The notes: a model not told the origin generated them from the letters alone. A DNA stretch of 64,000 nt from Gp13-AA77 sp035949375 (GCA_035949375.1 DASZIG010000038.1:12822-76821); one strand, 5' to 3'. Positions 8,430 through 17,808 are shown, counted from the first letter of the stretch. Program-made: numbers and translations.

Positions 8430-11400
8430 GTGACCGTGACCTCCGTTCTGGAGCTGAACCCTGAACAGCGCACGGCAATCGAGCACGGCCAGGGACCGCT
8501 GCTGATCATCGCCGGTCCGGGCAGCGGCAAGACGCGCGTAATCACCGAGCGCATCGTTCATCTGCTCGGAGGCCGCGCCGAGACCTGCGAGGATTCGGCC
8601 GTGGCGGCCGTCGCAGGCGCGGTCCGCCCGGAGAACATCCTGGCGCTGACCTACACCGAGAAGGCCGCCGGCGAGATGAGTTATCGGGTTCGGCAGGCGC
8701 TGCCGGACATCGAGAAGCCGCCCCAAATCTCCACTTTTCACGCCTTCTGTCTTCAGGTGTTGACCGAACACGACTTCGACCGGCAACTGCTCGATGAGAT
8801 CGACCTGTGGATTTTCCTGCGTTGGCGGCTGCGGGCGCTCGCGCTAGAGCACTACCTGAAGCTCGCCGAGCCGGGCGCGTTTCTGCACGATTTGAACGGT
8901 TTCTTCTCGCGCTGCCAGGACGAACTGGTTGAGCCGGATGATTTCGCCGCTTACGTAACGCAGTTTCGCGATCAACTTGGGCCTGGCGCGCCGGACGCGC
9001 TCGACGCCGTGGAGATCGCGAAGAAGGAAGAACTCGCGCGCGTTTTTCGCCGCAGCCGCGAGCTTCTGGACGAGGCCGGCTGCACCACCTTCGGCAGCCT
9101 GATGAGCAGCATGCTGCGGCTGTGGGACCAGCAACCGGAAATTCTCGCGCGGCTGCGGCAGCGCTTCCGTTACGTCCTGGTGGACGAGTACCAGGACACG
9201 AACTACGCCCAGGTGGAGATTTTGAGGCGCCTCGTGGCCCCTCCTTACAACATCACGGCCGTGGGCGACGACGACCAGGCCATTTACCGCTTCCGTGGCG
9301 CTTCCAGCGGAGCGTTTCAGATGTTCGATCGCGCCTTTCCCGGCCATGCCACGGTCTACCTGAACCGGAATTACCGCTCCACGCGCCGCGTTCTGCGCGC
9401 AAGCCAGGTGGCAATCGAGAAGAATGAAGGCCGCTATGCGTCCAAACCTCCGCTTCGCGCCGAGAATCCGGAGGGCGAGCGCGTGTTCCTGCTGGAGTCG
9501 CCCGACACGAAGACTGAAGCCGTGTGGGTGGCGCGCGAAATCGAGCGCTTGAACAAGCGGGGAACGGCCCTTGGCGACGTGGCCGTGCTCTATCGCAGTC
9601 ACCTGCACCGCGAGCGCCTGGTGGAGCAGTTTCGAATGAGGGGCATTGCTTTCAACATCCGCGGCCTCTCGATTATCAGAACGCCGCTCGTGCGCGATCT
9701 GATGGCCTACCTGCGCCTCGTCCACACGCCGCACGACAACATCAGCCTGACGCGCGTGCTGCTTGCCCCGCGCTGGCGATTCCCCGAGGCGCTGGCTCAG
9801 GACGCGCGCCGGCGCGCCAGCCAGAATCGCTCGTCGATCGATGCGGCGATCCGCGCCACCGAACAGACGCTGTTCGCGGGTGATCTGCGCCGCACGGGCT
9901 GGTACGAGCTTGAGGCTTTGCTCGGCAAGCTCCGCGAGGCGGCCCGCGTAGCGCCGATGCCGGTCCTCTTCGACCGGTTGATCGCAGCGCTCGGGATCCA
10001 ACACCCTGGCCACGACCGCGAGGCGGGCTACTTGAAGGCGTTTCGGGCTTTTCTCGACACATGGCAGAAGAAGCACGAGCGCGGAGGGCTCGCGCCGGTC
10101 AAGCACGATCCGGACGCCGCTCCGCAGAGACCGCTCGATGCCTTCATGGACTACTTCGCGCACTTTCTTGAAGCCGGCGGGCAGATCGAAGCCCCCGAGC
10201 CGCGCGACGCCGCGAACGCGGTGCAAATGATGACCGTTCACGCCGCCAAAGGGCTGGAGTTCCCGGTGGTATTCGTTTTGAGTGTGGGTCGCAATCGATT
10301 TCCAACGGCGGAAAAGAAGCCTGTGATCGAATTCCCCGACGCGCTCCGCAAAGACCCCCTGGCGCCGCCAGGCGTCCATCTGCAGGAGGAGCGGCGCCTC
10401 TTCTACGTGGCGCTAACGCGAGCGCGCGAGCGCCTGTACGTTTCGAGCGTCGGGACGCCCGGACAAAAGCCGTCCCTGTTCATCCGGGACCTGCTCTCGA
10501 ACCTCGCGGTTGCGGCCCGCGACATCGAACGGATTCAGGTCGCGGCTGTGCCCGAGCCTGCGAGGCCCGCAGTCGAGCCCGAATCCGCCACGACCGAGCG
10601 CGTGCTTCTTTCAGAGCGCGCCCAGGCCGGCAACGGCCAGGGGCTGCTATTCCCGGAGTTTCACGCGGCCGAAGGGGCGGGCTCGCTCCATCCTGATCTT
10701 GAAGCGTGGACGAGGCAACCGGTGCCGGATGGTTCCGATCGCCCGGACCAGCTTGTCTTGAGCGCTTCGGCGATCGAGACCTACCAGAATTGCCCTCTGC
10801 GTTTCAAGTTCCGAAACCTGCTGAAGATCCAAACGAAGCCGCAGGCGGCGCTCACCTTCGGCTCCGTGATGCATGCAAGCGTTCGCTATTATTTCAAGCT
10901 GCGTGAAACCGGAATACCGCGCTTCGAAGACGTGGAAGAGTTTTATCTCCGCGCCTGGAAAGACACCGGCTTTGAGGACTCCTACCACGCCGAACAAGGA
11001 AAGGAAACGGGCCTCGATCTGTTGCGGCGATTCGTGGAACGGCAGAACACCGAGCCCGCGCCTGCGCAGGTCGCGAGCGAACAGAGCTTCGGCTTTGAAG
11101 TGCAGGACGTCCGGGTGCAAGGACGCATCGATCAGATCCAGACGCGAGCGGCCACGGCGGGCACGGTCCGTGGCGCGGCGAATCCAGACCCGGCTGAACC
11201 GCTGGAACTACGCGCCCCGGACGCCGAGACGGCGGCAGGGCCTTTCCCGCGGGGAACCGAGGTGGAATTGATCGATTACAAGACGGGGCGACCGAAGTCG
11301 CAGAAGGACGCCGACACCAGCTTGCAGCTCTCGGTCTACGCCCTGGCGGCGGAACGCACGCTGGGGCTGCGGCCCACGCGCCTGACGTTCTACAATCTGG

Positions 11401-11573
11401 GCAACAACGAAGCCGTATCCGCCGTGCGGACGCCCAAGGATCTCGATGATGTGGTGAAGCAGATTCGCGAGGTGGCGGGCGCGATCCGCGCCGGGCACTT
11501 CGAGCCGGCGCCCGGCTTCGTCTGCAGGCGGTGTGACTTCACGGCGCTTTGCCCAACGCAGGAAGAATCGTAG
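8430..11573 (+). CDS. UvrD/PcrA-type helicase fused to a RecB/AddB-like nuclease domain
   Basis: A superfamily 1A DNA helicase (1047 aa from this start). Motif I is AGPGSGKT near residue 28, motif II is DEYQD (VLVDEYQDTNYAQ), followed by GDDDQAIYRFRGAS and the motif V region MTVHAAKGLEFPVVF. The C-terminal ~300 residues form a PD-(D/E)XK nuclease of the RecB/Cas4 type: SASAIETYQNCPLRFKF opens it, IDYKTG gives the catalytic core, and a first Cys plus a terminal CRRCDFTALC could ligate an iron-sulfur cluster as in AddB. Expected role: double-strand break processing or repair. Several starts are possible. I prefer the GTG at 8430, just before the helicase fold and after GGCGGA; another GTG at 8376 would add 18 residues. 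Confidence 0.88.
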   Translation: MTVTSVLELNPEQRTAIEHGQGPLLIIAGPGSGKTRVITERIVHLLGGRAETCEDSAVAAVAGAVRPENILALTYTEKAAGEMSYRVRQALPDIEKPPQISTFHAFCLQVLTEHDFDRQLLDEIDLWIFLRWRLRALALEHYLKLAEPGAFLHDLNGFFSRCQDELVEPDDFAAYVTQFRDQLGPGAPDALDAVEIAKKEELARVFRRSRELLDEAGCTTFGSLMSSMLRLWDQQPEILARLRQRFRYVLVDEYQDTNYAQVEILRRLVAPPYNITAVGDDDQAIYRFRGASSGAFQMFDRAFPGHATVYLNRNYRSTRRVLRASQVAIEKNEGRYASKPPLRAENPEGERVFLLESPDTKTEAVWVAREIERLNKRGTALGDVAVLYRSHLHRERLVEQFRMRGIAFNIRGLSIIRTPLVRDLMAYLRLVHTPHDNISLTRVLLAPRWRFPEALAQDARRRASQNRSSIDAAIRATEQTLFAGDLRRTGWYELEALLGKLREAARVAPMPVLFDRLIAALGIQHPGHDREAGYLKAFRAFLDTWQKKHERGGLAPVKHDPDAAPQRPLDAFMDYFAHFLEAGGQIEAPEPRDAANAVQMMTVHAAKGLEFPVVFVLSVGRNRFPTAEKKPVIEFPDALRKDPLAPPGVHLQEERRLFYVALTRARERLYVSSVGTPGQKPSLFIRDLLSNLAVAARDIERIQVAAVPEPARPAVEPESATTERVLLSERAQAGNGQGLLFPEFHAAEGAGSLHPDLEAWTRQPVPDGSDRPDQLVLSASAIETYQNCPLRFKFRNLLKIQTKPQAALTFGSVMHASVRYYFKLRETGIPRFEDVEEFYLRAWKDTGFEDSYHAEQGKETGLDLLRRFVERQNTEPAPAQVASEQSFGFEVQDVRVQGRIDQIQTRAATAGTVRGAANPDPAEPLELRAPDAETAAGPFPRGTEVELIDYKTGRPKSQKDADTSLQLSVYALAAERTLGLRPTRLTFYNLGNNEAVSAVRTPKDLDDVVKQIREVAGAIRAGHFEPAPGFVCRRCDFTALCPTQEES

Positions 11574-11594
11574 CCCCGGATCGAGGGCGTGTTT

Positions 11595-12998
11595 ATGAAG
11601 GACCCGTTTATGACGGAACGGATCGTCGCCGCAGTAGGCCTGGTCATAGGGGCCGCGCTCGCATGGATCGCCGCCATGGGCCGGCTGCGCCGCGCCGAGG
11701 GGCGCGCGGTTGCGGCCGAGGTGGACGCCGATGCGGTGCGCCGCCGCGAGAGTGCCGACCGCGAGGAAATCGCCGGACTCCGCCAGCGGCTTGAGCACGA
11801 ACAACAGGCCCGCGTGGCCGCGGAAACGTCACGCGAGGCGGAGCGCACCAATCTCGAGGAACAACGGCGGCTGTTGAGTGAGGCCCAGGCCCGCCTCGCG
11901 GACACGTTCAAGGCTGTTTCCGGCGACGTGCTGGCCTCACAAAGTGAGTCGTTCCTGAGACTGGCGCAGCAGCGCTTTAACATCCTGCGCGCCGAAGCCG
12001 AAGGCGACCTGGCGGCGCGCGAAAAAGCCATCGAAGCCATGGTCGGCCCGCTCAGTGAATCGCTCAAGAGCTATGACGACATGGTGCGGAAGCTCGAGAC
12101 CGCGCGTTCAGAAGCCTACGGGGCGCTTGCGGGCGAGATCAAGGGACTGCTTTCCGCCAACCAGACCTTGCAGCGCGAAACCGGGAACCTGACCGCCGCC
12201 CTCAAAGGAGGATCGCAGGTGCGGGGGCGCTGGGGCGAGATGACCTTGCGCCGCGTCGTGGAACTGGCCGGCATGGCGGAGCATTGCGATTTCAACATGC
12301 AGGAGACCCTGTTCGACGAAGGGGGACGGCTGCGCCCTGACTTGATCGTAAAGCTGCCGGGAGACCGGCGCATTGCCGTGGATGCCAAGGCTCCCGTTCA
12401 ACCTTTTCTCGACTCCCTCAGCGTCTCGAGTGAAGGGGACCGGCGCCAGGCGCTCGCGAATTACGGCCGGCTGGTGCGCGCCCACCTCAATCAGCTGGCG
12501 GGGAAGGCTTACTGGGAGCAACTGCAGCCATCGCCCGAGATGGTGGTACTGTTCCTCCCCGGCGACTCGTTCTTCAGCGCCGCGCTCGAGCAGGACCCCG
12601 CCCTCATCGAAGACAGTGCGCAGAAGCGGGTGCTGATTGCCACGCCCACCACGCTGATCGCGCTGCTGCACGCGGTGGCCTACGGCTGGCGGCAGGAGCA
12701 GGTGGAGCGAGGCGCGCAACGCGTGAGCGATCTGGGACGGCAGCTCTACGATCGCCTGCGCGCTTTTGCCGGGCATTTCGCCGAAGCGGGTTCCGGCTTG
12801 AAGAAAGCTGTGGAGTCCTATAACCGCGCGGTAGGTTCGCTTGAAAGCCGCGTCTTGACTGCGGCGCGACGGTTCAAGGAATTCGGCGCCGCGAGTGGGG
12901 ATGACATTCTGGAGGTCGAGCCGATCGATGAGACGCCGCGACGTTTGAGTCCGCCCGAAACCGCGGAAGAGCCGACGTTGAACCTGGAGAAGCCCTGA
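11595..12998 (+). CDS. rmuC: DNA recombination protein RmuC
   Basis: About 467 aa. An N-terminal membrane helix (IVAAVGLVIGAALAWIAAM) and a long Ala/Arg/Glu-rich coiled coil to about residue 170 are followed by the conserved RmuC domain (RGRWGEMTLRRVVELAGM; DLIVKLPGDRRIAVDAKAP; LIALLHAVAYGWRQE). RmuC proteins limit inversions at short inverted repeats and contain a nuclease-like fold. The gene starts 21 bp after the helicase-nuclease stop, so the two probably form a genome-maintenance operon. Alternative ATG at 11610 with AAGGA upstream. Confidence 0.9.
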   Translation: MKDPFMTERIVAAVGLVIGAALAWIAAMGRLRRAEGRAVAAEVDADAVRRRESADREEIAGLRQRLEHEQQARVAAETSREAERTNLEEQRRLLSEAQARLADTFKAVSGDVLASQSESFLRLAQQRFNILRAEAEGDLAAREKAIEAMVGPLSESLKSYDDMVRKLETARSEAYGALAGEIKGLLSANQTLQRETGNLTAALKGGSQVRGRWGEMTLRRVVELAGMAEHCDFNMQETLFDEGGRLRPDLIVKLPGDRRIAVDAKAPVQPFLDSLSVSSEGDRRQALANYGRLVRAHLNQLAGKAYWEQLQPSPEMVVLFLPGDSFFSAALEQDPALIEDSAQKRVLIATPTTLIALLHAVAYGWRQEQVERGAQRVSDLGRQLYDRLRAFAGHFAEAGSGLKKAVESYNRAVGSLESRVLTAARRFKEFGAASGDDILEVEPIDETPRRLSPPETAEEPTLNLEKP

Positions 12999-13050
12999 TG
13001 ATGCCGGGTGAGTCGTCACGAAGCAGGCGGGCCGCACTTCGAGGTGTCCT

Positions 13051-13083
13051 AAAAAACTTCGGGGATGCATCGCTGCATCCCCG
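13051..13083 (-). terminator. Rho-independent terminator of the 11-codon unit
   Basis: On the minus strand a perfect 10-bp stem (13060-13083, arms CGGGGATGCA/TGCATCCCCG, 4-nt loop) is followed by AAG and six T (complement of 13051-13056). It lies 30 bp after the TAA of the 11-codon ORF. Confidence 0.85.
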
Positions 13084-13112
13084 AATGTTCCGTCTAAATG
13101 TTCGAACGAAGC

Positions 13113-13148
13113 TTATCTCTTCTTCTTGGCTTTCTTCTTTGCTGGCAT
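13113..13148 (-). CDS. 11-residue lysine-rich microprotein MPAKKKAKKKR
   Basis: A 12-codon ORF (ATG...TAA) encoding MPAKKKAKKKR. GAGGAG ends exactly 6 nt before the ATG, a near-ideal Shine-Dalgarno site. The ORF is framed by a consensus sigma-70 promoter about 75 bp upstream and an intrinsic terminator 30 bp downstream, so the whole transcript would be about 160 nt with this as its only credible ORF. Its composition recalls the basic tails of histone H1-like and other nucleic-acid-binding proteins. Function is unknown; the RNA itself could be the product. It is read against the flanking rmuC and VWA genes. Confidence 0.6.
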   Translation of the reverse strand: MPAKKKAKKKR

Positions 13149-13218
13149 TCTATTCTCCTCTCATTCGTATTCAAATGTCCGCCAGCAAACGGCCGGCGGA
13201 GCGCGTTGTCAGTTTCAA

Positions 13219-13247
13219 TGTATAGTGACTGACTCAGTTCTTGTCAA
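13219..13247 (-). promoter_or_regulatory. Consensus sigma-70 promoter for the 11-codon unit
   Basis: On the minus strand TTGACA (complement of 13242-13247) is followed by exactly 17 nt and TATACA (complement of 13219-13224). A start point near 13212 gives a 5' leader of about 64 nt before the ATG at 13148. Confidence 0.75.
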
Positions 13248-13483
13248 GAAAAAAGTGATGCCATCAAGTGAAGCAACGTCGACGATCTCATCGTCATTCT
13301 CGCAATGTGACTCTCTCCGAGACGATCACGCCGAACGATTCGCTTCGAAATCGACGAAGACGCGCAGCGGCGTGTACGTGCCCGTTGCCGATAACATCGG
13401 CAAAGCGATGGCATCATCACCAAGGCGTAGCGCGGCTATCGGGAACTGCATCATAATCAGGGATTGATTCAGCCGGAGATTCC

Positions 13484-14497
13484 ATGACCATTCATTTCCG
13501 CCGATTCGCGTTGCGATCGTCTCGACTGGCGCTCGGGTTCTGCCTTGCGCTCCTTCCTGTGGCGCTCCTGCCGTTTCCATCACAGGACGCGTCCCCGGCG
13601 CAGCAAGCGCCCGCCACGCAAGGTCCGATACTGAAAGTGCAAGTGAACGTGGTGAACGTTTACGCTGTGGTGCGCGATCACAAGCGGCTGGTCCCGGACC
13701 TCACCAAGGATGCCTTCGAAGTCACCGAAGATAACGTGCCGCAGGACATCAAGTATTTTTCCAAGCAGACGGACACGCCGGTCACGCTGGTGCTCGCCGT
13801 CGACACGAGTCCCAGCCAGGGGCGCGTCCTGATGGTGGAGCAGGAAGCGGCCAAGCAATTCGCGAGCCAGGTGATGCGCCCTAAGGACGAGTTCGCCGTG
13901 CTCCACTTCGATGTCGACGTGGAGTTGCTTCAGGATTTCACGGGCTCTCTGCCTTACCTCAACAAGGCCATCGACTCCACTCAGATCAACGGCGGCGGCG
14001 GCCCGGTGGCCGGTACCTTTCCCACCTCCGGCGGCGCCACCCATCTCTACGACGCCGTTTATCTCGCATCGCACGACATGTTGGGGAGCGAGGCCGGACG
14101 CAAGGTGATCATCCTGCTCACCGATGGCGAGGACGAGGGAAGCCGGCTGAGCCTCGATCAGGGCCTGCAGGCCGCCCAGCGAGCCGACGTGATCATTTAC
14201 TCCATCCTGATCTCGGACCGCGCGTTTTATATGCGGAGTAGGATGAGCTACGGCGGTGAGGGCGTTCTGAATAAGCTCTCCACCGAAACGGGCGGCCACG
14301 TGTTCCGGGCCGACAATCAGCGCAACACCTCAGACGCGTTCAACGAGATCGCCGCCGAGCTTCGCACTCAGTACCTGCTCGGCTACACACCTTCCAACAA
14401 CAAGACCGACGGCACCTTCCGTCACCTCAAGGTCCGGCTCAAGGACGGGCACGGCGACGTCCAGGCGCGACGCGGTTACTACGCCCCTTCAAGCTAG
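13484..14497 (+). CDS. Secreted VWA domain protein (VWFA-related Acidobacterial family)
   Basis: A 337-aa protein with a twin-arginine-poor signal sequence (LALGFCLALLPVALLPFP). It then carries the strand-rich N-terminal block typical of this family (VNVVNVYAVVRDHKRLVPDLTKDAFEV) and a von Willebrand A fold. The MIDAS residues are present: DTSPS in LAVDTSPSQ, a Thr in GGATHLYDAV and TDGED. The C-terminus LGYTPSNNKTDGTFRHLKV is the usual closing motif. Such proteins are numerous in Acidobacteriota, with function unknown (probably surface or periplasmic adhesion or scaffolding). GGAG lies 7 nt before the ATG. It faces a second, homologous VWA gene downstream. Confidence 0.85.
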   Translation: MTIHFRRFALRSSRLALGFCLALLPVALLPFPSQDASPAQQAPATQGPILKVQVNVVNVYAVVRDHKRLVPDLTKDAFEVTEDNVPQDIKYFSKQTDTPVTLVLAVDTSPSQGRVLMVEQEAAKQFASQVMRPKDEFAVLHFDVDVELLQDFTGSLPYLNKAIDSTQINGGGGPVAGTFPTSGGATHLYDAVYLASHDMLGSEAGRKVIILLTDGEDEGSRLSLDQGLQAAQRADVIIYSILISDRAFYMRSRMSYGGEGVLNKLSTETGGHVFRADNQRNTSDAFNEIAAELRTQYLLGYTPSNNKTDGTFRHLKVRLKDGHGDVQARRGYYAPSS

Positions 14498-14581
14498 CCG
14501 GGCGCCAATCAAACGGCGCCAATCAAATAGAGTTGTACACAGAGTCGAGAGACCCGACCCTAGGGCTAAGGCGCTACGCCT

Positions 14582-15574
14582 TTATTTGGAGGGCGCGAAG
14601 TAACCGGCCTTGGCGCGGACGCGCAAACCCTTCTCGGTGGTTTCCACATCGATCGTGCGAAAGGCGCCGTCGCGTTTGCTGTTGGTGGGAGTGTAAGCCA
14701 GGCTGTATTGGCTGCGGAGTTCTTTGGCAATTTCCCGGAAGTCTGAAGCCAGGTCGCTCGCCTCAAAGGGAAAAAACACCTTGCCGCCGGTCTCGTTGGC
14801 AAGATACTTGAGGATCTTGTCGCCCTGGCCGAAGCTGTTCGGGGTGTTGCTGCCCGCAGTGTTGGTGCCGTTGTTGTTGGTGCCGATGGCGTAAATGATG
14901 GCGTCGGAGTGCTCGGCCATCTGCAGAGCCTCGTCGCGCGACCGGCCGCTGCTGGTGTCGCGCCCGTCGCTCACCACAATCAGAACACGGCGTAAATAGG
15001 GACCGGACGGCGCATCGGAAGCGCCTCCAGCCGGGTTGGCCATCTTCTGCTGGGAGGCATAATAGAGGGCGTCATAGAAAGACGTGGTGCCGCCCGCCGC
15101 CAGACCTCGAATGGCCGTGGAGAGCTTCTCCACGTCGTCGGTGTAATCCTGCACAAGTTGGGGCTCGACGTCGAATCCCACCACAAAGGCCAGATCTTTG
15201 CCGGGCCGGATGGCTTCACTCAAGAAATCGACTGCCGCTTCCTCCTCAAAATGGAGGCGGTCGGAGACACTGTTGCTGGTGTCAATCAGGACGCCGATAC
15301 GCAGAGGCAGGTCGGTTTCCCGGCTGAAGAAACTGATGCTTTGCGGCTTGCCATCCTCGATAACGCGAAAGTCATCCTTGTTGAGGTCGAGGCGGGTGCG
15401 CCCTTTCTTGTCGGTCACGGTGAACAGGACGTTGACGAGGTTCACCTGGACCCTGATGGGATTCTGCGTGGCTTGGGGCGCGGAGGCGTCCGGCTTAGGG
15501 GCCGGGTTGCTCTGGCCTGCGGCTGCCGCTGCGCACACCAAGACCAGCACCCCGCTCATCCAGGCTTTTCTCAT
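14582..15574 (-). CDS. Secreted VWA domain protein, paralogue of the facing gene
   Basis: A 330-aa protein with a signal peptide (MRKAWMSGVLVLVCAAAAAG) and the same architecture as the convergent gene at 13484: VNLVNVLFTVTDKKGRTRLDLNKDDFRV, MIDAS DTSNS, GGTTSFYDAL and SDGRD, ending LAYTPTNSKRDGAFRTIDV. The ATG at 15574 follows GAGGAGG; the frame remains open 201 codons further upstream, but that stretch overlaps the phosphatidyltransferase gene and has no family resemblance. Convergent paralogues of this kind suggest an old inverted duplication. The 84-bp gap between the two stops contains the tandem direct repeat GGCGCCAATCAAA. Confidence 0.85.
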   Translation of the reverse strand: MRKAWMSGVLVLVCAAAAAGQSNPAPKPDASAPQATQNPIRVQVNLVNVLFTVTDKKGRTRLDLNKDDFRVIEDGKPQSISFFSRETDLPLRIGVLIDTSNSVSDRLHFEEEAAVDFLSEAIRPGKDLAFVVGFDVEPQLVQDYTDDVEKLSTAIRGLAAGGTTSFYDALYYASQQKMANPAGGASDAPSGPYLRRVLIVVSDGRDTSSGRSRDEALQMAEHSDAIIYAIGTNNNGTNTAGSNTPNSFGQGDKILKYLANETGGKVFFPFEASDLASDFREIAKELRSQYSLAYTPTNSKRDGAFRTIDVETTEKGLRVRAKAGYFAPSK

Positions 15575-15648
15575 GAGGGTTGCCTCCTCACAGATTATGG
15601 AACCGGCTTGCAGCAGCGTCAAGGAAGGCCCCGCGTTTCGATGCAGGC

Positions 15649-16416
15649 TCAGGGCAGCCTCTCTTCCCGGTAAAGCGTGATCGTGTGCTCGGCCGCGGCC
15701 ACGATCAGCATGATTCCCATGCCGGCGATCGCCGCGCACCCGCCGAAATCCAGCAGTCGATAACGCGTGCCGAAGACACGCGCAGACGGACGGAACCACA
15801 GCACCAGGTTCGCGATTCCCAGCAGGATGCGAATCTCGGTCGGACCCAGCCTCCAGAACGACAGCCTGAAAACTCCCAGCGTGTAAGTCGCAAGGTAGAC
15901 TTCGATGGCCAGCATCAGGAAGACGACCAACATTCCGGCCGCGACCCGCCAATCGAGGTAACCGGAAGCCGCGAGGCCGCCCACCAGGACGAGTGCGCCG
16001 AAGGTATCCAGCATGTGGTCGAGATAGAAACCGTAGCGCGGCCGCTCGCGATTCCTGACCCGCGCCAGCGTGCCATCGAGGCTGTCGCCGAGCCAGTTGA
16101 GCGCCAGGCAGGCCGTCGCACCGAGCAGTCCCATCGAGTTCCAGCGCGCCAGGAAGTAGGAAAGTCCCGCAAGGCAAGTAGCGCCGAATCCGAGCAGCGT
16201 CAGGTGATCGGAATTGATTCTTGCCGGCGTGTGCTCGGCCAGCCAGCGCAGCAGGCGACGCTCGATACTCGACGACACGCTGTTCTGGTCACGCCTCGCG
16301 TCTTTGAACGTCGCGCCCAACATCACGCTGGCCGAACGCTCCGCCGAGCGGGTGCTGTCTCGAGGCATGCGTTCAATCCGAAGGCCGCGGTTCAGCAATT
16401 CTGTTTGTGGCGGCAT
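15649..16416 (-). CDS. CDP-alcohol phosphatidyltransferase family membrane protein
   Basis: A 255-aa protein. After a variable ~65-residue N-terminus it has the family signature DSLDGTLARVRNRERPRYG, continuing FYLDHMLD, which supplies the D-x2-D-G-x2-A-R...G-x3-D-x3-D metal and CDP site. At least five hydrophobic helices surround it (LLGATACLALNWL; ALVLVGGLAASGYL; VAAGMLVVFLMLAIEVYLA; ILLGIANLVLWF; CAAIAGMGIMLIVAAA). It transfers a phosphatidyl group from a CDP-lipid to an alcohol in the inner membrane; the alcohol substrate cannot be read from the sequence. GGGAGG precedes the ATG. It lies 74 bp upstream of the VWA gene on the same strand. Confidence 0.85.
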   Translation of the reverse strand: MPPQTELLNRGLRIERMPRDSTRSAERSASVMLGATFKDARRDQNSVSSSIERRLLRWLAEHTPARINSDHLTLLGFGATCLAGLSYFLARWNSMGLLGATACLALNWLGDSLDGTLARVRNRERPRYGFYLDHMLDTFGALVLVGGLAASGYLDWRVAAGMLVVFLMLAIEVYLATYTLGVFRLSFWRLGPTEIRILLGIANLVLWFRPSARVFGTRYRLLDFGGCAAIAGMGIMLIVAAAEHTITLYREERLP

Positions 16417-16664
16417 ATTGACCTCCCGAGCCTGGCGGCGTACGAAACCCGCCGTTCATCGGCTCTGTTTGCCTGCCGCGAACATAGGCCGGCCCTGGCC
16501 CGGCATCAATAGAGAGGCGGATGAGGTCTTCTGAAGACTTGATAAACCCCGTAACGCTGGAACGGAAAGGGATTATCAGCCGGAGATTAGGATCCGCAAG
16601 GAAGGACGCCTACTAGGAAAAGGTGGCTGGAGCAAAACACCACGGTGAGTCTATTACTTCTACA

Positions 16665-17054
16665 CTAATTCTCAGGCTTGCCAAGCGCCTGTTGACGAGC
16701 AAAGTCGAGGAGAAAGGCGGGATCGGCTTCGACCCTTCGTCCGGTCAGTTCAGCCAGCTTCATCAGAAAACGCGCGTCGCCGCCGGAGAGCTGCCTTTCC
16801 GGCTGTGGTTGCGCAGCGTCCGGACGAAAGCGGGGGCCCGTGGCGTTATCGTCGGGTTCCTCCGCATAAAACAGCCAATAGAGCGGGACCTCTAAGGCAG
16901 CCGCAAAACGTTCCAACGCTTCGAGCGAGGGAATCGACTGTCCGAGCTCGACGCGACAGACGTACGAGCGCAACAGTCCGGTGGCCTGCTCGATATCAGC
17001 CCGGCTTAGGCCTCGTTCCTCTCTAAGGTGCCGAATTCGCTCGCCGATCAACAT
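16665..17054 (-). CDS. XRE-family HTH transcriptional regulator
   Basis: A 129-aa protein. An N-terminal lambda-repressor-type helix-turn-helix (IGERIRHLREERGLSRADIEQATGLL, then RSYVCRVELGQSIPSLEALERFAAAL) is followed by a short low-complexity linker and a C-terminal helical segment (DARFLMKLAELTGRRV). I chose the ATG at 17054, which puts the HTH at the N-terminus; the open frame runs 42 codons further without a ribosome site. It lies downstream of the hydrogenase operon on the same strand, 233 bp after the last gene, so regulation of that operon is possible but unproven. Confidence 0.8.
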   Translation of the reverse strand: MLIGERIRHLREERGLSRADIEQATGLLRSYVCRVELGQSIPSLEALERFAAALEVPLYWLFYAEEPDDNATGPRFRPDAAQPQPERQLSGGDARFLMKLAELTGRRVEADPAFLLDFARQQALGKPEN

Positions 17055-17287
17055 AACCTTGGTGCTCCCAGCTTGTTCCAAGAGCCTTTGCGCTCTCGGA
17101 CCGCGCCCTGTCAAAAGCACATCGCCCGCCAAATCGCCGCACGGCTGTGTGCCCTGTAAGTATCTCAAGAGAAGCCACATAAATTAGCAAGGCCGACCGT
17201 TGGAAGTGGGGTAGTCACCCGGAAGTGACGAACGCCGGGAGAGGAAGTCGCCCTTACTGCACGGCAAAGGGCGATCAAGCCCAGCCG

Positions 17288-17761
17288 TCAAGGCGGCTCG
17301 GCGCCGGCAGCAGGCCGGATTTCGCCATCCACGACTCTAACCGCAACCGAAATTGCGCGCTCGACATTCGGCGTGAGGCCGATTCCGGGGGCAAAATCGG
17401 TACCGTCAATGGCGTAAACGATCAGACGGCGTGGAAGTTGGTTCAAAGAGCGCGACACCTCCACGGCTTCGTAAAGTCCGAAGGCGTGTGTGGAACCACG
17501 GAACGAGTGGGCGGGGAGGGGCTCACGGCCGGCGTCAAAGCGCCGGATGATTCCGGGTGCACCGCCCGAGCGGGCGGCGTCAATCACGATGACCAGTTCC
17601 GAGCCTTGCCACGCTTCGATAAGTGCTGCGCCCTCGCCGCTCTGTTCCAGAACCTCGACCCGTTGCCATCCCTGAGCTTTGAGCGCGCGGGCCACGAGCA
17701 GGCCGGCGGCGTCATCGCGGGCGTATTCGTTGCCGATGCCGATCACCAGGACTTCCGCCAT
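17288..17761 (-). CDS. [NiFe]-hydrogenase maturation protease for the HydA-type large subunit
   Basis: A 157-aa endopeptidase of the HycI/HyaD/HoxW family. GIGNEYARDDAAGLLVARAL at the N-terminus carries the metal-binding acidic residues, and VIVIDAARSG and GSTHAFGLYEAVEV supply the second Asp and the His. It clips the C-terminal peptide of the large subunit after nickel insertion. It starts 47 bp after the group 3b-type large subunit, whose C-terminal extension after the last CxxCxxH would be its substrate. A second, different protease lies next to hoxH, so each large subunit has its own enzyme. Confidence 0.85.
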   Translation of the reverse strand: MAEVLVIGIGNEYARDDAAGLLVARALKAQGWQRVEVLEQSGEGAALIEAWQGSELVIVIDAARSGGAPGIIRRFDAGREPLPAHSFRGSTHAFGLYEAVEVSRSLNQLPRRLIVYAIDGTDFAPGIGLTPNVERAISVAVRVVDGEIRPAAGAEPP

Positions 17762-17808
17762 GAGACAGGGCCTCAGTAAGGCACGATTCGCGCAGGGCGA
17801 CGGCACGA

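Noticed and set aside
8844..10379. 511-codon open frame antisense to the UvrD-like helicase
   Set aside because: It mirrors a strongly conserved helicase in a GC-rich genome, has Arg/His/Val-rich shadow composition and no ribosome site or family motif.
15575..16177. 201-codon N-terminal extension of the minus-strand VWA protein
   Set aside because: It lies in another frame of the phosphatidyltransferase gene; the ATG at 15574 has GAGGAGG and starts a proper signal peptide.
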